Shown one piece after another: positions 43,701-58,000 of a DNA stretch of 64,000 nt. Source of the DNA: Odiellus spinosus. Lineage: Eukaryota > Arthropoda > Arachnida > Opiliones > Phalangiidae. The notes beneath the pieces were generated by a model. It was not told the DNA's origin. It made no database searches and saw nothing but the letters and a program-made list of their open reading frames with translations. The DNA is taken from the NCBI GenBank assembly GCA_963920705.1, contig OY987232.1:1116001-1180000 (forward strand), written 5' to 3'. Every line of letters starts with the position of its first letter. The first letter of the stretch is position 1. The translations under genes were made by a program, and so were the position numbers.

Positions 43701-46000
43701 ATTTGAGAATCTATACTTGGGAAATTTGTGAATCTATACTTGTGAAATTTGTGAATCTATACTTGGGAAATATGTGAGTCTATACTTGGGAAATTTGTGA
43801 ATCTATACATGGTAAATTTGTGAATCTATACTTGGGAAATTTGTGAATCTATACTTGGGAAATTTGTGAATCTATACTTGGGAAATTTGTGAATCTATAC
43901 TTGGGAAATCTGTGAATCTAAACTTGGGAAATTGGTGGATCTATACTTGGGAAATTGGTGGATCTATACTTGGGAAATTGGTGGATCTATACTTGGGAAA
44001 TTGTTGGATCTATACTTGGGAAATTTGTGAAACTATACTTAGGAAATTTGTGAATCTATACTTGGGAAATTTGTGAATCTAAACTTGGGAAATTGGTGGA
44101 TCTATACTTGAGAAATTTGTGGATCTATACTTGGGAAATTTGTGAATCTATACATAGTAAATTTGTAAATCTATACTTGGAAATATGTGAATCTATACTT
44201 GGGAAATTTGTGAATCTATACTTGGGAAATTTGTGAATCTATACTTGGGAAATTTGTGAATCTATACTTGTGAAATTTGTGAATCTATACTTGGGAAATA
44301 TGTGAGTCTATACTTGGGAAATATGTGAATCTATACATGGTAAATTTGTGAATCTAATCTTGGGAAATTGATGGATCTATACTTGGGAAATTGGTGGATC
44401 TATACTTGGGAAATTGCTGGATCTATACTTGGGAAATTTGTGAATCTATACATAGTAAATTTGTAAATCTATACTTGGAAATATGTGAATCTATACTTGG
44501 GAAATTTGTGAATCTATACTTGGGAAATTTGTGAATCTATACTTGGGAAATTTGAGAATCTATACTTGGGAAATTTGTGAATCTATACTTGTGAAATTTG
44601 TGAATCTATACTTGGGAAATATGTGAGTCTATACTTGGGAAATTTGTGAATCTATACATGGTAAATTTGTGAATCTATACTTGGGAAATTTGTGAATCTA
44701 TACTTGGGAAATTTGTGAATCTATACTTGGGAAATTTGTGAATCTATACTTGGGAAATCTGTGAATCTAAACTTGGGAAATTGGTGGATCTATACTTGGG
44801 AAATTGGTGGATCTATACTTGGGAAATTGGTGGATCTATACTTGGGAAATTGTTGGATCTATACTTGGGAAATTTGTGAAACTATACTTAGGAAATTTGT
44901 GAATCTATACTTGGGAAATTTGTGAATCTAAACTTGGGAAATTGGTGGATCTATACTTGAGAAATTTGTGGATCTATACTTGGGAAATTTGTGAATCTAT
45001 ACATGGTAAATTTGTGAATCTATACTTGGGAAATTTGTGAATCTATACTAGGGAAATTTGTGAATCTATACTTGGGAAATCTGTGAATCTAAACTTGGGA
45101 AATTGGTGGATCTATACTTGGGAAATTGGTGGATCTATACTTGGGAAATTTGTGAATCTATACTTGGGAAATTTGAGAATCTATACTTGGGAAATTTGTG
45201 AATCTATACTTGTGAAATTTGTGAATCTATACTTGGGAAATATGTGAGTCTATACTTGGGAAATTTGTGAATCTATACATGGTAAATTTGTGAATCTATA
45301 CTTGGGAAATTTGTGAATCTATACTTGGGAAATTTGTGAATCTATACTTGGGAAATTTGTGAATCTATACTTGGGAAATCTGTGAATCTAAACTTGGGAA
45401 ATTGGTGGATCTATACTTGGGAAATTGGTGGATCTATACTTGGGAAATTGTTGGATCTATACTTGAGAAATTGTTGGATCTATACTTGGGAAATTAGTGG
45501 ATCTATACTTGGGAAATTTGTGAATCTATACTTGGGAAAATTGTGAATCTATGCTTGGGAAGTTTGTGAATCTATACTTGGGAAATTTTTGAATCTATAC
45601 TTGGGAAATTTGTGAGTCTATACTTGGGAAATTTGTGAATCTATACTTGGGAAATTTGTGAATCTATACTTGAGAAATTTGTGAATCTAAACTTGGGAAA
45701 TTGGTGGATCTATACTTGAGAAATTTGTGGATCTATACTTGGGAAAATTGTGAATCTATACTTGGGAAATTTGTGAATCTATACTTGGGAAATTTGTGAA
45801 TCTATACTTGGGAAATTTGTGAATCTACGCTTGGGAAATTTGTGAATCTATACTTGGGAAATTTGTGAATCTATACTTGGGAAATTTGTGAATCTATACA
45901 TGGTAAATTTGTGAATCTATACTTGGGAAATTTGTGAATCTATACTTGGGAAATTTGAGAATCTATACTTGGGAAATTTGTGAATCTATACTTGTGAAAT
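37796..46000 (+). repeat. Satellite block D: rearranged copies and an 849-bp duplication
   Basis: This block mixes units seen further left. The pair AAATCTGTGAATC then AAACATGGG occurs at about 37,819 and 42,690. The 34-kb unit recurs at about 40,700-41,750. An 849-bp tandem duplication (37 monomers minus two bases) is shown by ACATGG at 43486 and 44335 and by AACTATACTTAGG at 44031 and 44880; the copies part at about 44,150 and 45,000. A private GGATCC lies at about 43,225. No gene is seen. Confidence 0.8.
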
Positions 46001-49000
46001 TTGTGAAACTACACTTGGGAAATTTGTGAATCTATACTTGGGAAAATTGTGAATCTATACTTGGGAAATTTGTGAATCTATACTTGGGAAATTTGTGAAT
46101 CTATACTTGGGAAATTTGTGAATCTAAACTTGGGAAATTGCTGGATCTATACTTGGGAAATTGCTGGATCTATACTTGGGAAATTTGTGAATCTATACTT
46201 GGGAAATATGTGAATCTTTACATGGTAAATTTGTGAATCTAATCTTGGGAAATTGATGGATCTATACTTGGGAAATTTGTGAATCTATACTTGGGAAATT
46301 TGTGAATCTATACTTGGGAAATTTGAGAATCTATACTTGGGAAATTTGTGAATCTATACTTGTGAAATTTGTGAATCTATACTTGGGAAATATGTGAGTC
46401 TATACTTGGGAAATTTGTGAATCTATACATGGTAAATTTGTGAATCTATACTTGGGAAATTTGTGAATCTATACTTGGAAATTTGTGAATCTATACTTGG
46501 GAAATTTGTGAATCTATACTTGGGAAATCTGTGAATCTAAACTTGGGAAATTGGTGGATCTATACTTGGGAAATTGGTGGATCTATACTTGGGAAATTGG
46601 TGGACCTATACTTGGGAAATTGTTGGATCTATACTTGGGAAATTTGCGAATCTATACTTGGGAATACTGTGAATCTATACTTGGGAATACTGTGAATCTA
46701 TACTTAGGAAATTTGTGAATCTATACTTGGGAAATTTGTGAATCTAAACTTGGGAAATTGGTGGATCTATACTTGAGAAATTTGTGGATCTATACTTGGG
46801 AAATTTGTGGATCTATACTTGGGAAATTTGTGAATCTATACTTGGGAAATATGTGAATCTATACTTGGGAAATTTGTGAATCTATACATGGTAAATTTGG
46901 GAATCTATACTTGGGAAATTTGTGAATCTATACTTGGGAAATTTGAGAATCTATACTTGGGAAATTTGTGAATCTATACTTGTGAAATTTGTGAAACTAC
47001 ACTTGGGAAATTTGTGAATCTATACTTGGGAAAATTGTGAATCTATACTTGGGAAATTTGTGAATCTATACTTGGGAAATTTGTGAATCTATACTTGGGA
47101 AATTTGTGAATCTAAACTTGGGAAATTGCTGGATCTATACTTGGGAAATTGCTGGATCTATACTTGGGAAATTTGTGAATCTATAATTGGGAAATATGTG
47201 AATCTATACATGGTAAATTTGTGAATCTAATCTTGGGAAATTGATGGATCTATACTTGGGAAATTGGTGGATCTATACTTGGGAAATTGCTGGATCTATA
47301 CTTGGGAAATTTGTGAATCTATACATAGTAAATTTGTAAATCTATACTTGGAAATATGTGAATCTATACTTGGGAAATTTGTGAATCTATACTTGGGAAA
47401 TTTGTGAATCTATACTTGGGAAATTTGAGAATCTATACTTGGGAAATTTGTGAATCTATACTTGGGAAATTTGTGAATCTATACTTGTGAAATTTGTGAA
47501 CCTATACTTGGGAAATATGTGAGTCTATACTTGGGAAATTTGTGAATCTATACATGGTAAATTTGTGAATCTATACTTGGGAAATTTGTGAATCTATACT
47601 TGGGAAATTTGTGAATCTATACTTGGGAAATCTGTGAATCTAAACTTGGGAAATTTGTGAATCTATACTTGGGAAATATGTGAATCTATACTTGGGAAAT
47701 TTGTGAATCTATACATGGTAAATTTGTGAATCTATACTTGGGAAATTTGTGAATCTATACTTGGGAAATTTGAGAATCTATACTTGGGAAATTTGTGAAT
47801 CTATACTTGTGAAATTTGTGAATCTATACTTGGGAAATATGTGAGTCTATACTTGGGAAATTTGTGAATCTATACATGGTAAATTTGTGAATCTATACTT
47901 GGAAATTTGTGAATCTATACTTGGGAAATTTGTGAATCTATACTTGGGAAATCTGTGAATCTAAACTTGGGAAATTGGTGGATCTATACTTGGGAAATTG
48001 GTGGATCTATACTTGGGAAATTGGTGGACCTATACTTGGGAAATTGTTGGATCTATACTTGGGAAATTTGCGAATCTATACTTGGGAATACTGTGAATCT
48101 ATACTTAGGAAATTTGTGAATCTATACTTGGGAAATTTGTGAATCTAAACTTGGGAAATTGGTGGATCTATACTTGAGAAATTTGTGGATCTATACTTGG
48201 GAAATTTGTGGATCTATACTTGGGAAATTTGTGAATCTATACTTGGGAAATATGTGAATCTATACTTGGGAAATTTGTGAATCTATACATGGTAAATTTG
48301 GGAATCTATACTTGGGAAATTTGTGAATCTATACTTGGGAAATTTGAGAATCTATACTTGGGAAATTTGTGAATCTATACTTGTGAAATTTGTGAAACTA
48401 CACTTGGGAAATTTGTGAATCTATACTTGGGAAAATTGTGAATCTATACTTGGGAAATTTGTGAATCTATACTTGGGAAATTTGTGAATCTATACTTGGG
48501 AAATTTGTGAATCTAAACTTGGGAAATTGCTGGATCTATACTTGGGAAATTGCTGGATCTATACTTGGGAAATTTGTGAATCTATAATTGGGAAATATGT
48601 GAATCTATACATGGTAAATTTGTGAATCTAATCTTGGGAAATTGATGGATCTATACTTGGGAAATTGGTGGATCTATACTTGGGAAATTGCTGGATCTAT
48701 ACTTGGGAAATTTGTGAATCTATACATAGTAAATTTGTAAATCTATACTTGGAAATATGTGAATCTATACTTGGGAAATTTGTGAATCTATACTTGGGAA
48801 ATTTGTGAATCTATACTTGGGAAATTTGAGAATCTATACTTGGGAAATTTGTGAATCTATACTTGTGAAATTTGTGAACCTATACTTGGGAAATATGTGA
48901 GTCTATACTTGGGAAATTTGTGAATCTATACATGGTAAATTTGTGAATCTATACTTGGGAAATTTGTGAATCTATACTTGGGAAATTTGTGAATCTATAC

Positions 49001-52000
49001 TTGGGAAATCTGTGAATCTAAACTTGGGAAATTTGTGAATCTATACTTGGGAAATATGTGAATCTATACTTGGGAAATTTGTGAATCTATACATGGTAAA
49101 TTTGTGAATCTATACTTGGGAAATTTGTGAATCTATACTTGGGAAATTTGAGAATCTATACTTGGGAAATTTGTGAATCTATACTTGTGAAATTTGTGAA
49201 ACTACACTTGGGAAATTTGTGAATCTATACTTGGGAAAATTGTGAATCTATACTTGGGAAATTTGTGAATCTATACTTGGGAAATTTGTGAATCTATACT
49301 TGGGAAATTTGTGAATCTAAACTTGGGAAATTGCTGGATCTATACTTGGGAAATTGCTGGATCTATACTTGGGAAATTTGTGAATCTATAATTGGGAAAT
49401 ATGTGAATCTATACATGGTAAATTTGTGAATCTAATCTTGGGAAATTGATGGATCTATACTTGGGAAATTGGTGGATCTATACTTGGGAAATTGCTGGAT
49501 CTATACTTGGGAAATTTGTGAATCTATACATAGTAAATTTATAAATCTATACTTGGAAATATGTGAATCTATACTTGGGAAATTTGTGAATCTATACTTG
49601 GGAAATTTGTGAATCTATACTTGGGAAATTTGAGAATCTATACTTGGGAAATTTGTGAATCTATACTTGTGAAATTTGTGAACCTATACTTGGGAAATAT
49701 GTGAGTCTATACTTGGGAAATTTGTGAATCTATACATGGTAAATTTGTGAATCTATACTTGGGAAATTTGTGAATCTATACTTGGGAAATTTGTGAATCT
49801 ATACTTGGGAAATCTGTGAATCTAAACTTGGGAAATTTGTGAATCTATACTTGGGAAATATGTGAATCTGTACTTGGGAAATTTGTGAATCTATACATGG
49901 TAAATTTGTGAATCTATACTTGGGAAATTTGTGAATCTATACTTGGGAAATTTGAGAATCTATACTTGGGAAATTTGTGAATCTATACTTCTGAAATTTG
50001 TGAAACTACACTTGGGAAATTTGTGAATCTATACTTGGGAAAATTGTGAATCTATACTTGGGAAATTTGTGAATCTATACTTGGGAAATTGTGAATCTAT
50101 ACTTGGGAAATTTGTGAATCTAAACTTGTGAAATTGCTGGATCTATACTTGGGAAATTGCTGGATCTATACTTGGGAAATTTGTGAATCTATACTTGGGA
50201 AATATGTGAATCTATACATGGTAAATTTGTGAATCTAATCTTGGGAAATTGATGGATCTATACTTGGGAAATTGGTGGATCTATACTTGGGAAATTTGTG
50301 AATCTATACATAGTAAATTTGTAAATCTATACTTGGAAATATGTGAATCTTTACTTGGGAAATTTGTGAATCTATACTTGGGAAATTTGTGAATCTATAC
50401 TTGGGAAATTTGAGAATCTATACTTGGGAAATTTGTGAATCTATACTTGTGAAATTTGTGAATCTATACTTGGGAAATATGTGAGTCTATACTTGGGAAA
50501 TTTGTGAATCTATACATGGTAAATTTGTGAATCTATACTTGGGAAATTTGTGAATCTATACTTGGGAAATTTGTGAATCTATACATGGGAAATTTGTGAA
50601 TCTATACTTGGGAAATCTGTGAATCTAAACTTGGGAAATTGGTGGATCTATACTTGGGAAATTGGTGGATCTATACTTGGGAAATTGGTGGATCTATACT
50701 TGGGAAATTGTTGGATCTATACTTGGGAAATTTGTGAATCTATACTTGGGAATATTGTGAATCTATACTTGAGAAATTGGTGGATCTATACTTGGGAAAT
50801 TTGTGGATCTATACTTGGGAAATTTGTGAATCTATACTTGGGAAATATGTGAATCTATACTTGGGAAATTTGTGAATCTATACATGGTAAATTTGTGAAT
50901 ATATACTTGGGAAATTTGTGAATCTATACTTGGGAAATTTGAGAATCTATACTTGGGAAATTTGTGAATCTATACTTGTGAAATTTGTGAAACTACACTT
51001 GGGAAATTTGTGAATCTATACTTGGGAAAATTGTGAATCTATATTTGGGAAATTTGTGAATCTATACTTGGGAAATTTGTGAATCTATACTTGGGAAAAT
51101 TGTGAATCTATACTTGGGAAATTTGTGAATCTATACTTGGGAAATTTGTGAATCTATACTTGGGAAATTTGTGAATCTAAACTTGGGAAATTGCTGGATC
51201 TATACTTGGGAAATTGCTGGATCTATACTTGGGAAATTTGTGAATCTATACTTGGGAAATATGTGAATCTATACATGGTAAATTTGTGAATCTAATCTTG
51301 GGAAATTGATGGATCTATACTTGGGAAATTGGTGGATCTATACTTGGGAAATTGATGGATCTATACTTGGGAAATTTGTGAATCTATACTTGGAAATATT
51401 GTGAATCTATACTTAGGAAATTTGTGAATCTATACTTGGGAAATTTGTGAATCTAAACTTGGGAAATTGGTGGATCTATACTTGAGAAATTTGTGGATCT
51501 ATACTTGGGAAATTTGTGGATCTATACTTGGGAAATATGTGAATCTATACTTGGGAAATATGTGAATCTATACTTGGGAAATTTGTGAATCTATACATGG
51601 TAAATTTGTGAATCTATACTTGGGAAATTTGTGAATCTATACTTGGGAAATTAGAGAATCTATACTTGGGAAATTTGTGAATCTATACTTGTGAAATTTG
51701 TGAAACTACACTTGGGAAATTTGTGAATCTATACTTGGGAAAATTGTGAATCTATACTTGGGAAATTTGTGAATCTATACTTGGGAAATTTGTGAATCTA
51801 TACTTGGGAAATTTGTGAATCTAAACTTGTGAAATTGCTGGATCTATACTTGGGAAATTTGTGAACTATACTTGGGAAATTTGTGAACTATACTTGGGAA
51901 ATATGTGAATCTATACATGGTAAATTTGTGAATCTAATCTTGGGAAATTGATGGATCTATACTTGGGAAATTGGTGGATCTATACTTGGGAAATTGTTGG

Positions 52001-55000
52001 ATCTATACTTGGGAAATTTGTGAATCTATACTTGGGAATATTGAGAATCTATGCTTAGGAAATTTGTGAATCTATACTTGGGAAATTTGTGAATCTAAAC
52101 TTGGGAAATTGGTGGATCTATACTTGAGAAATTTGTGAATCTAAACTTGGGAAATTTGTGGATCTATACTTGGGAAATTTGTGAATCTATACTTGGGAAA
52201 TATGTGAATCTATACTTGGGAAATTTGTGAATCTATACATGGTAAATTTGTGAATATATACTTGGGAAATTTGTGAATCTATACTTGGGAAATTTGAGAA
52301 TCTATACTTGGGAAATTTGTGAATCTATACTTGTGAAATTTGTGAAACTACACTAGGGAAATTTGTGAATCTATACTTGGGAAAATTGTGAATCTATACT
52401 TGGGAAATTTGTGAATCTATACTTGGGAAATTTGTGAATCTATACTTGGGAAATTTGTGAATCTAAACTTGGGAAATTGCTGGATCTATACTTGGGAAAT
52501 TGCTGGATCTATACTTGGGAAATTTGTGAATCTATACTTGGGAAATATGTGAATCTATACTTGGGAAATATGTGAATCTATACATGGTAAATTTGTGAAT
52601 CTAATCTTGGGAAATTGATGGATCTATACTTGGGAAATTGGTGGATCTATACTTGGGAAATTGCTGGATCTATACTTGGGAAATTTGTGAATCTATACAT
52701 AGTAAATTTGTAAATCTATACTTGGAAATATGTGAATATATACTTGGGAAATTTGTGAATCTATACTTGGGAAATTTGTGAATCTATACTTGGGAAATTT
52801 GTGAATCTATACTTGGGAAATTTGTGAATCTATACTTGGGAAATATGTGAGTCTATACTTGGGAAATTTGTGAATCTATACTTGGGAAAATTGTGAATCT
52901 ATACTTGGGAAATTTGTGAATCTATACTTGGGAAATTTGTGAATCTATACTTGGGAAATTTGTGAATCTAAACTTGGGAAATTGCTGGATCTATACTTGG
53001 GAAATTGCTGGATCTATACTTGGGAAATTTGTGAATCTATACTTGGGAAATATGTGAATCTTTACATGGTAAATTTGTGAATCTAATCTTGGGAAATTGA
53101 TGGATCTATACTTGGGAAATTTGTGAATCTATACTTGGGAAATTTGTGAATCTATACTTGGGAAATTTGAGAATCTATACTTGGGAAATTTGTGAATCTA
53201 TACTTGTGAAATTTGTGAATCTATACTTGGGAAATATGTGAGTCTATACTTGGGAAATTTGTGAATCTATACATGGTAAATTTGTGAATCTATACTTGGG
53301 AAATTTGTGAATCTATACTTGGAAATTTGTGAATCTATACTTGGGAAATTTGTGAATCTATACTTGGGAAATCTGTGAATCTAAACTTGGGAAATTGGTG
53401 GATCTATACTTGGGAAATTGGTGGATCTATACTTGGGAAATTGGTGGACCTAAACTTGGGAAATTGTTGGATCTATACTTGGGAAATTTGCGAATCTATA
53501 CTTGGGAATACTGTGAATCTATACTTGGGAACACTGTGAATCTATACTTAGGAAATTTGTGAATCTAAACTTGGGAAATTGGTGGATCTATACTTGAGAA
53601 ATTTGTGGATCTATACTTGGGAAATTTGTGGATCTATACTTGGGAAATTTGTGAATCTATACTTGGGAAATTTGTGAATCTATACATGGTAAATTTGGGA
53701 ATCTATACTTGGGAAATTTGTGAATCTATACTTGGGAAATTTGAGAATCTATACTTGGGAAATTTGTGAATCTATACTTGTGAAATTTGTGAAACTACAC
53801 TTGGGAAATTTGTGAATCTATACTTGGGAAAATTGTGAATCTATACTTGGGAAATTTGTGAATCTATACTTGGGAAATTTGTGAATCTATACTTGGGAAA
53901 TTTGTGAATCTAAACTTGGGAAATTGCTGGATCTATACTTGGGAAATTGCTGGATCTATACTTGGGAAATTTGTGAATCTATAATTGGGAAATATGTGAA
54001 TCTATACATGGTAAATTTGTGAATCTAATCTTGGGAAATTGATGGATCTATACTTGGGAAATTGGTGGATCTATACTTGGGAAATTGCTGGATCTATACT
54101 TGGGAAATTTGTGAATCTATACATAGTAAATTTGTAAATCTATACTTGGAAATATGTGAATCTATACTTGGGAAATTTGTGAATCTATACTTGGGAAATT
54201 TGTGAATCTATACTTGGGAAATTTGTGCATCTATACTTGGGAAATTTGTGAATCTATACTTGGGAAATTTGAGAATCTATACTTGGGAAATTTGTGAATC
54301 TATACTTGGGAAATTTGTGAATCTATACTTGTGAAATTTGTGAACCTATACTTGGGAAATATGTGAGTCTATACTTGGGAAATTTGTGAATCTATACATG
54401 GTAAATTTGTGAATCTATACTTGGGAAATTTGTGAATCTATACTTGGGAAATTTGTGAATCTATACTTGGGAAATCTGTGAATCTAAACTTGGGAAATTT
54501 GTGAATCTATACTTGGGAAATATGTGAATCTATACTTGGGAAATTTGTGAATCTATACATGGTAAATTTGTGAATCTATACTTGGGAAATTTGTGAATCT
54601 ATACTTGGGAAATTTGAGAATCTATACTTGGGAAATTTGTGAATCTATACTTGTGAAATTTGTGAATCTATACTTGGGAAATATGTGAGTCTATACTTGG
54701 GAAATTTGTGAATCTATACATGGTAAATTTGTGAATCTATACTTGGAAATTTGTGAATCTATACTTGGGAAATTTGTGAATCTATACTTGGGAAATCTGT
54801 GAATCTAAACTTGGGAAATTGGTGGATCTATACTTGGGAAATTGGTGGATCTATACTTGGGAAATTGGTGGACCTATACTTGGGAAATTGTTGGATCTAT
54901 ACTTGGGAAATTTGCGAATCTATACTTGGGAATACTGTGAATCTATACTTAGGAAATTTGTGAATCTATACTTGGGAAATTTGTGAATCTAAACTTGGGA

Positions 55001-58000
55001 AATTGGTGGATCTATACTTGAGAAATTTGTGGATCTATACTTGGGAAATTTGTGGATCTATACTTGGGAAATTTGTGAATCTATACTTGGGAAATATGTG
55101 AATCTATACTTGGGAAATTTGTGAATCTATACATGGTAAATTTGGGAATCTATACTTGGGAAATTTGTAAATCTATACTTGAGAAATTTGAGAATCTATA
55201 CTTGGGAAATTTGTGAATCTATACTTGTGAAATTTGTGAAACTACACTTGGGAAATTTGTGAATCTATACTTGGGAAATTTGTGAATCTATACTTGGGAA
55301 ATTTGTGAATCTATACTTGGGAAATTTGTGAATCTAAACTTGGGAAATTGCTGGATCTATACTTGGGAAATTGCTGGATCTATACTTGGGAAATTTGTGA
55401 ATCTATAATTGGGAAATATGTGAATCTATACATGGTAAATTTGTGAATCTAATCTTGGGAAATTGATGGATCTATACTTGGGAAATTGGTGGATCTATAC
55501 TTGGGAAATTGCTGGATCTATACTTGGGAAATTTGTGAATCTATACATAGTAAATTTGTAAATCTATACTTGGAAATATGTGAATCTATACTTGGGAAAT
55601 TTGTGAATCTATACTTGGGAAATTTGTGAATCTATACTTGGGAAATTTGAGAATCTATACTTGGGAAATTTGTGAATCTATACTTGTGAAATTTGTGAAC
55701 CTATACTTGGGAAATATGTGAGTCTATACTTGGGAAATTTGTGAATCTATACATGGTAAATTTGGGAATCTATACTTGGGAAATTTGTAAATCTATACTT
55801 GAGAAATTTGAGAATCTATACTTGGGAAATTTGTGAATCTATAATTGGGAAATATGTGAATCTATACATGGTAAATTTGTGAATCTAATCTTGGGAAATT
55901 GGTGGATCTATACTTGGGAAATTGGTGGACCTATACTTGGGAAATTGTTGGATCTATACTTGGGAAATTTGCGAATCTATACTTGGGAATACTGTGAATC
56001 TATACTTAGGAAATTTGTGAATCTATACTTGGGAAATTTGTGAATCTAAACTTGGGAAATTGGTGGATCTATACTTGAGAAATTTGTGGATCTATACTTG
56101 GGAAATTTGTGGATCTATACTTGGGAAATTTGTGAATCTATACTTGGGAAATATGTGAATCTATACTTGGGAAATTTGTGAATCTATACATGGTAAATTT
56201 GGGAATCTATACTTGGGAAATTTGTAAATCTATACTTGAGAAATTTGAGAATCTATACTTGGGAAATTTGTGAATCTATACTTGTGAAATTTGTGAAACT
56301 ACACTTGGGAAATTTGTGAATCTATACTTGGGAAATTTGTGAATCTATACTTGGGAAATTTGTGAATCTATACTTGGGAAATTTGTGAATCTAAACTTGG
56401 GAAATTGCTGGATCTATACTTGGGAAATTGCTGGATCTATACTTGGGAAATTTGTGAATCTATAATTGGGAAATATGTGAATCTATACATGGTAAATTTG
56501 TGAATCTAATCTTGGGAAATTGATGGATCTATACTTGGGAAATTGGTGGATCTATACTTGGGAAATTGCTGGATCTATACTTGGGAAATTTGTGAATCTA
56601 TACATAGTAAATTTGTAAATCTATACTTGGAAATATGTGAATCTATACTTGGGAAATTTGTGAATCTATACTTGGGAAATTTGTGAATCTATACTTGGGA
56701 AATTTGAGAATCTATACTTGGGAAATTTGTGAATCTATACTTGTGAAATTTGTGAACCTATACTTGGGAAATATGTGAGTCTATACTTGGGAAATTTGTG
56801 AATCTATACATGGTAAATTTGGGAATCTATACTTGGGAAATTTGTAAATCTATACTTGAGAAATTTGAGAATCTATACTTGGGAAATTTGTGAATCTATA
56901 CTTGTGAAATTTGTGAAACTACACTTGGGAAATTTGTGAATCTATACTTGGGAAATTTGTGAATCTATACTTGGGAAATTTGTGAATCTATACTTGGGAA
57001 ATTTGTGAATCTAAACTTGGGAAATTGCTGGATCTATACTTGGGAAATTGCTGGATCTATACTTGGGAAATTTGTGAATCTATAATTGGGAAATATGTGA
57101 ATCTATACATGGTAAATTTGTGAATCTAATCTTGGGAAATTGATGGATCTATACTTGGGAAATTGGTGGATCTATACTTGGGAAATTGCTGGATCTATAC
57201 TTGGGAAATTTGTGAATCTATACATAGTAAATTTGTAAATCTATACTTGGAAATATGTGAATCTATACTTGGGAAATTTGTGAATCTATACTTGGGAAAT
57301 TTGTGAATCTATACTTGGGAAATTTGAGAATCTATACTTGGGAAATTTGTGAATCTATACTTGTGAAATTTGTGAACCTATACTTGGGAAATATGTGAGT
57401 CTATACTTGGGAAATTTGTGAATCTATACATGGTAAATTTGTGAATCTATACTTGGGAAATTTGTGAATCTATACTTGGGAAATTTGTGAATCTATACTT
57501 GTGAAATTTGTGAACCTATACTTGGGAAATATGTGAGTCTATACTTGGGAAATTTGTGAATCTATACATGGTAAATTTGTGAATCTATACTTGGGAAATT
57601 TGTGAATCTATACTTGGGAAATTTGTGAATCTATACTTGGGAAATCTGTGAATCTAAACTTGGGAAATTTGTGAATCTATACTTGGGAAATATGTTAATC
57701 TATACTTGGGAAATTTGTGAATCTATACATGGTAAATTTGTGAATCTATACTTGGGAAATTTGTGAATCTATACTTGGGAAATTTGAGAATCTATACTTG
57801 GGAAATTTGTGAATCTATACTTGTGAAATTTGTGAAACTACACTTGGGAAATTTGTGAATCTATACTTGGGAAAATTGTGAATCTATACTTGGGAAAATT
57901 GTGAATCTATACTTGGGAAATTTGTGAATCTATACTTGGGAAATTTGTGAATCTAAACTTGGGAAATTGCTGGATCTATACTTGGGAAATTGCTGGATCT

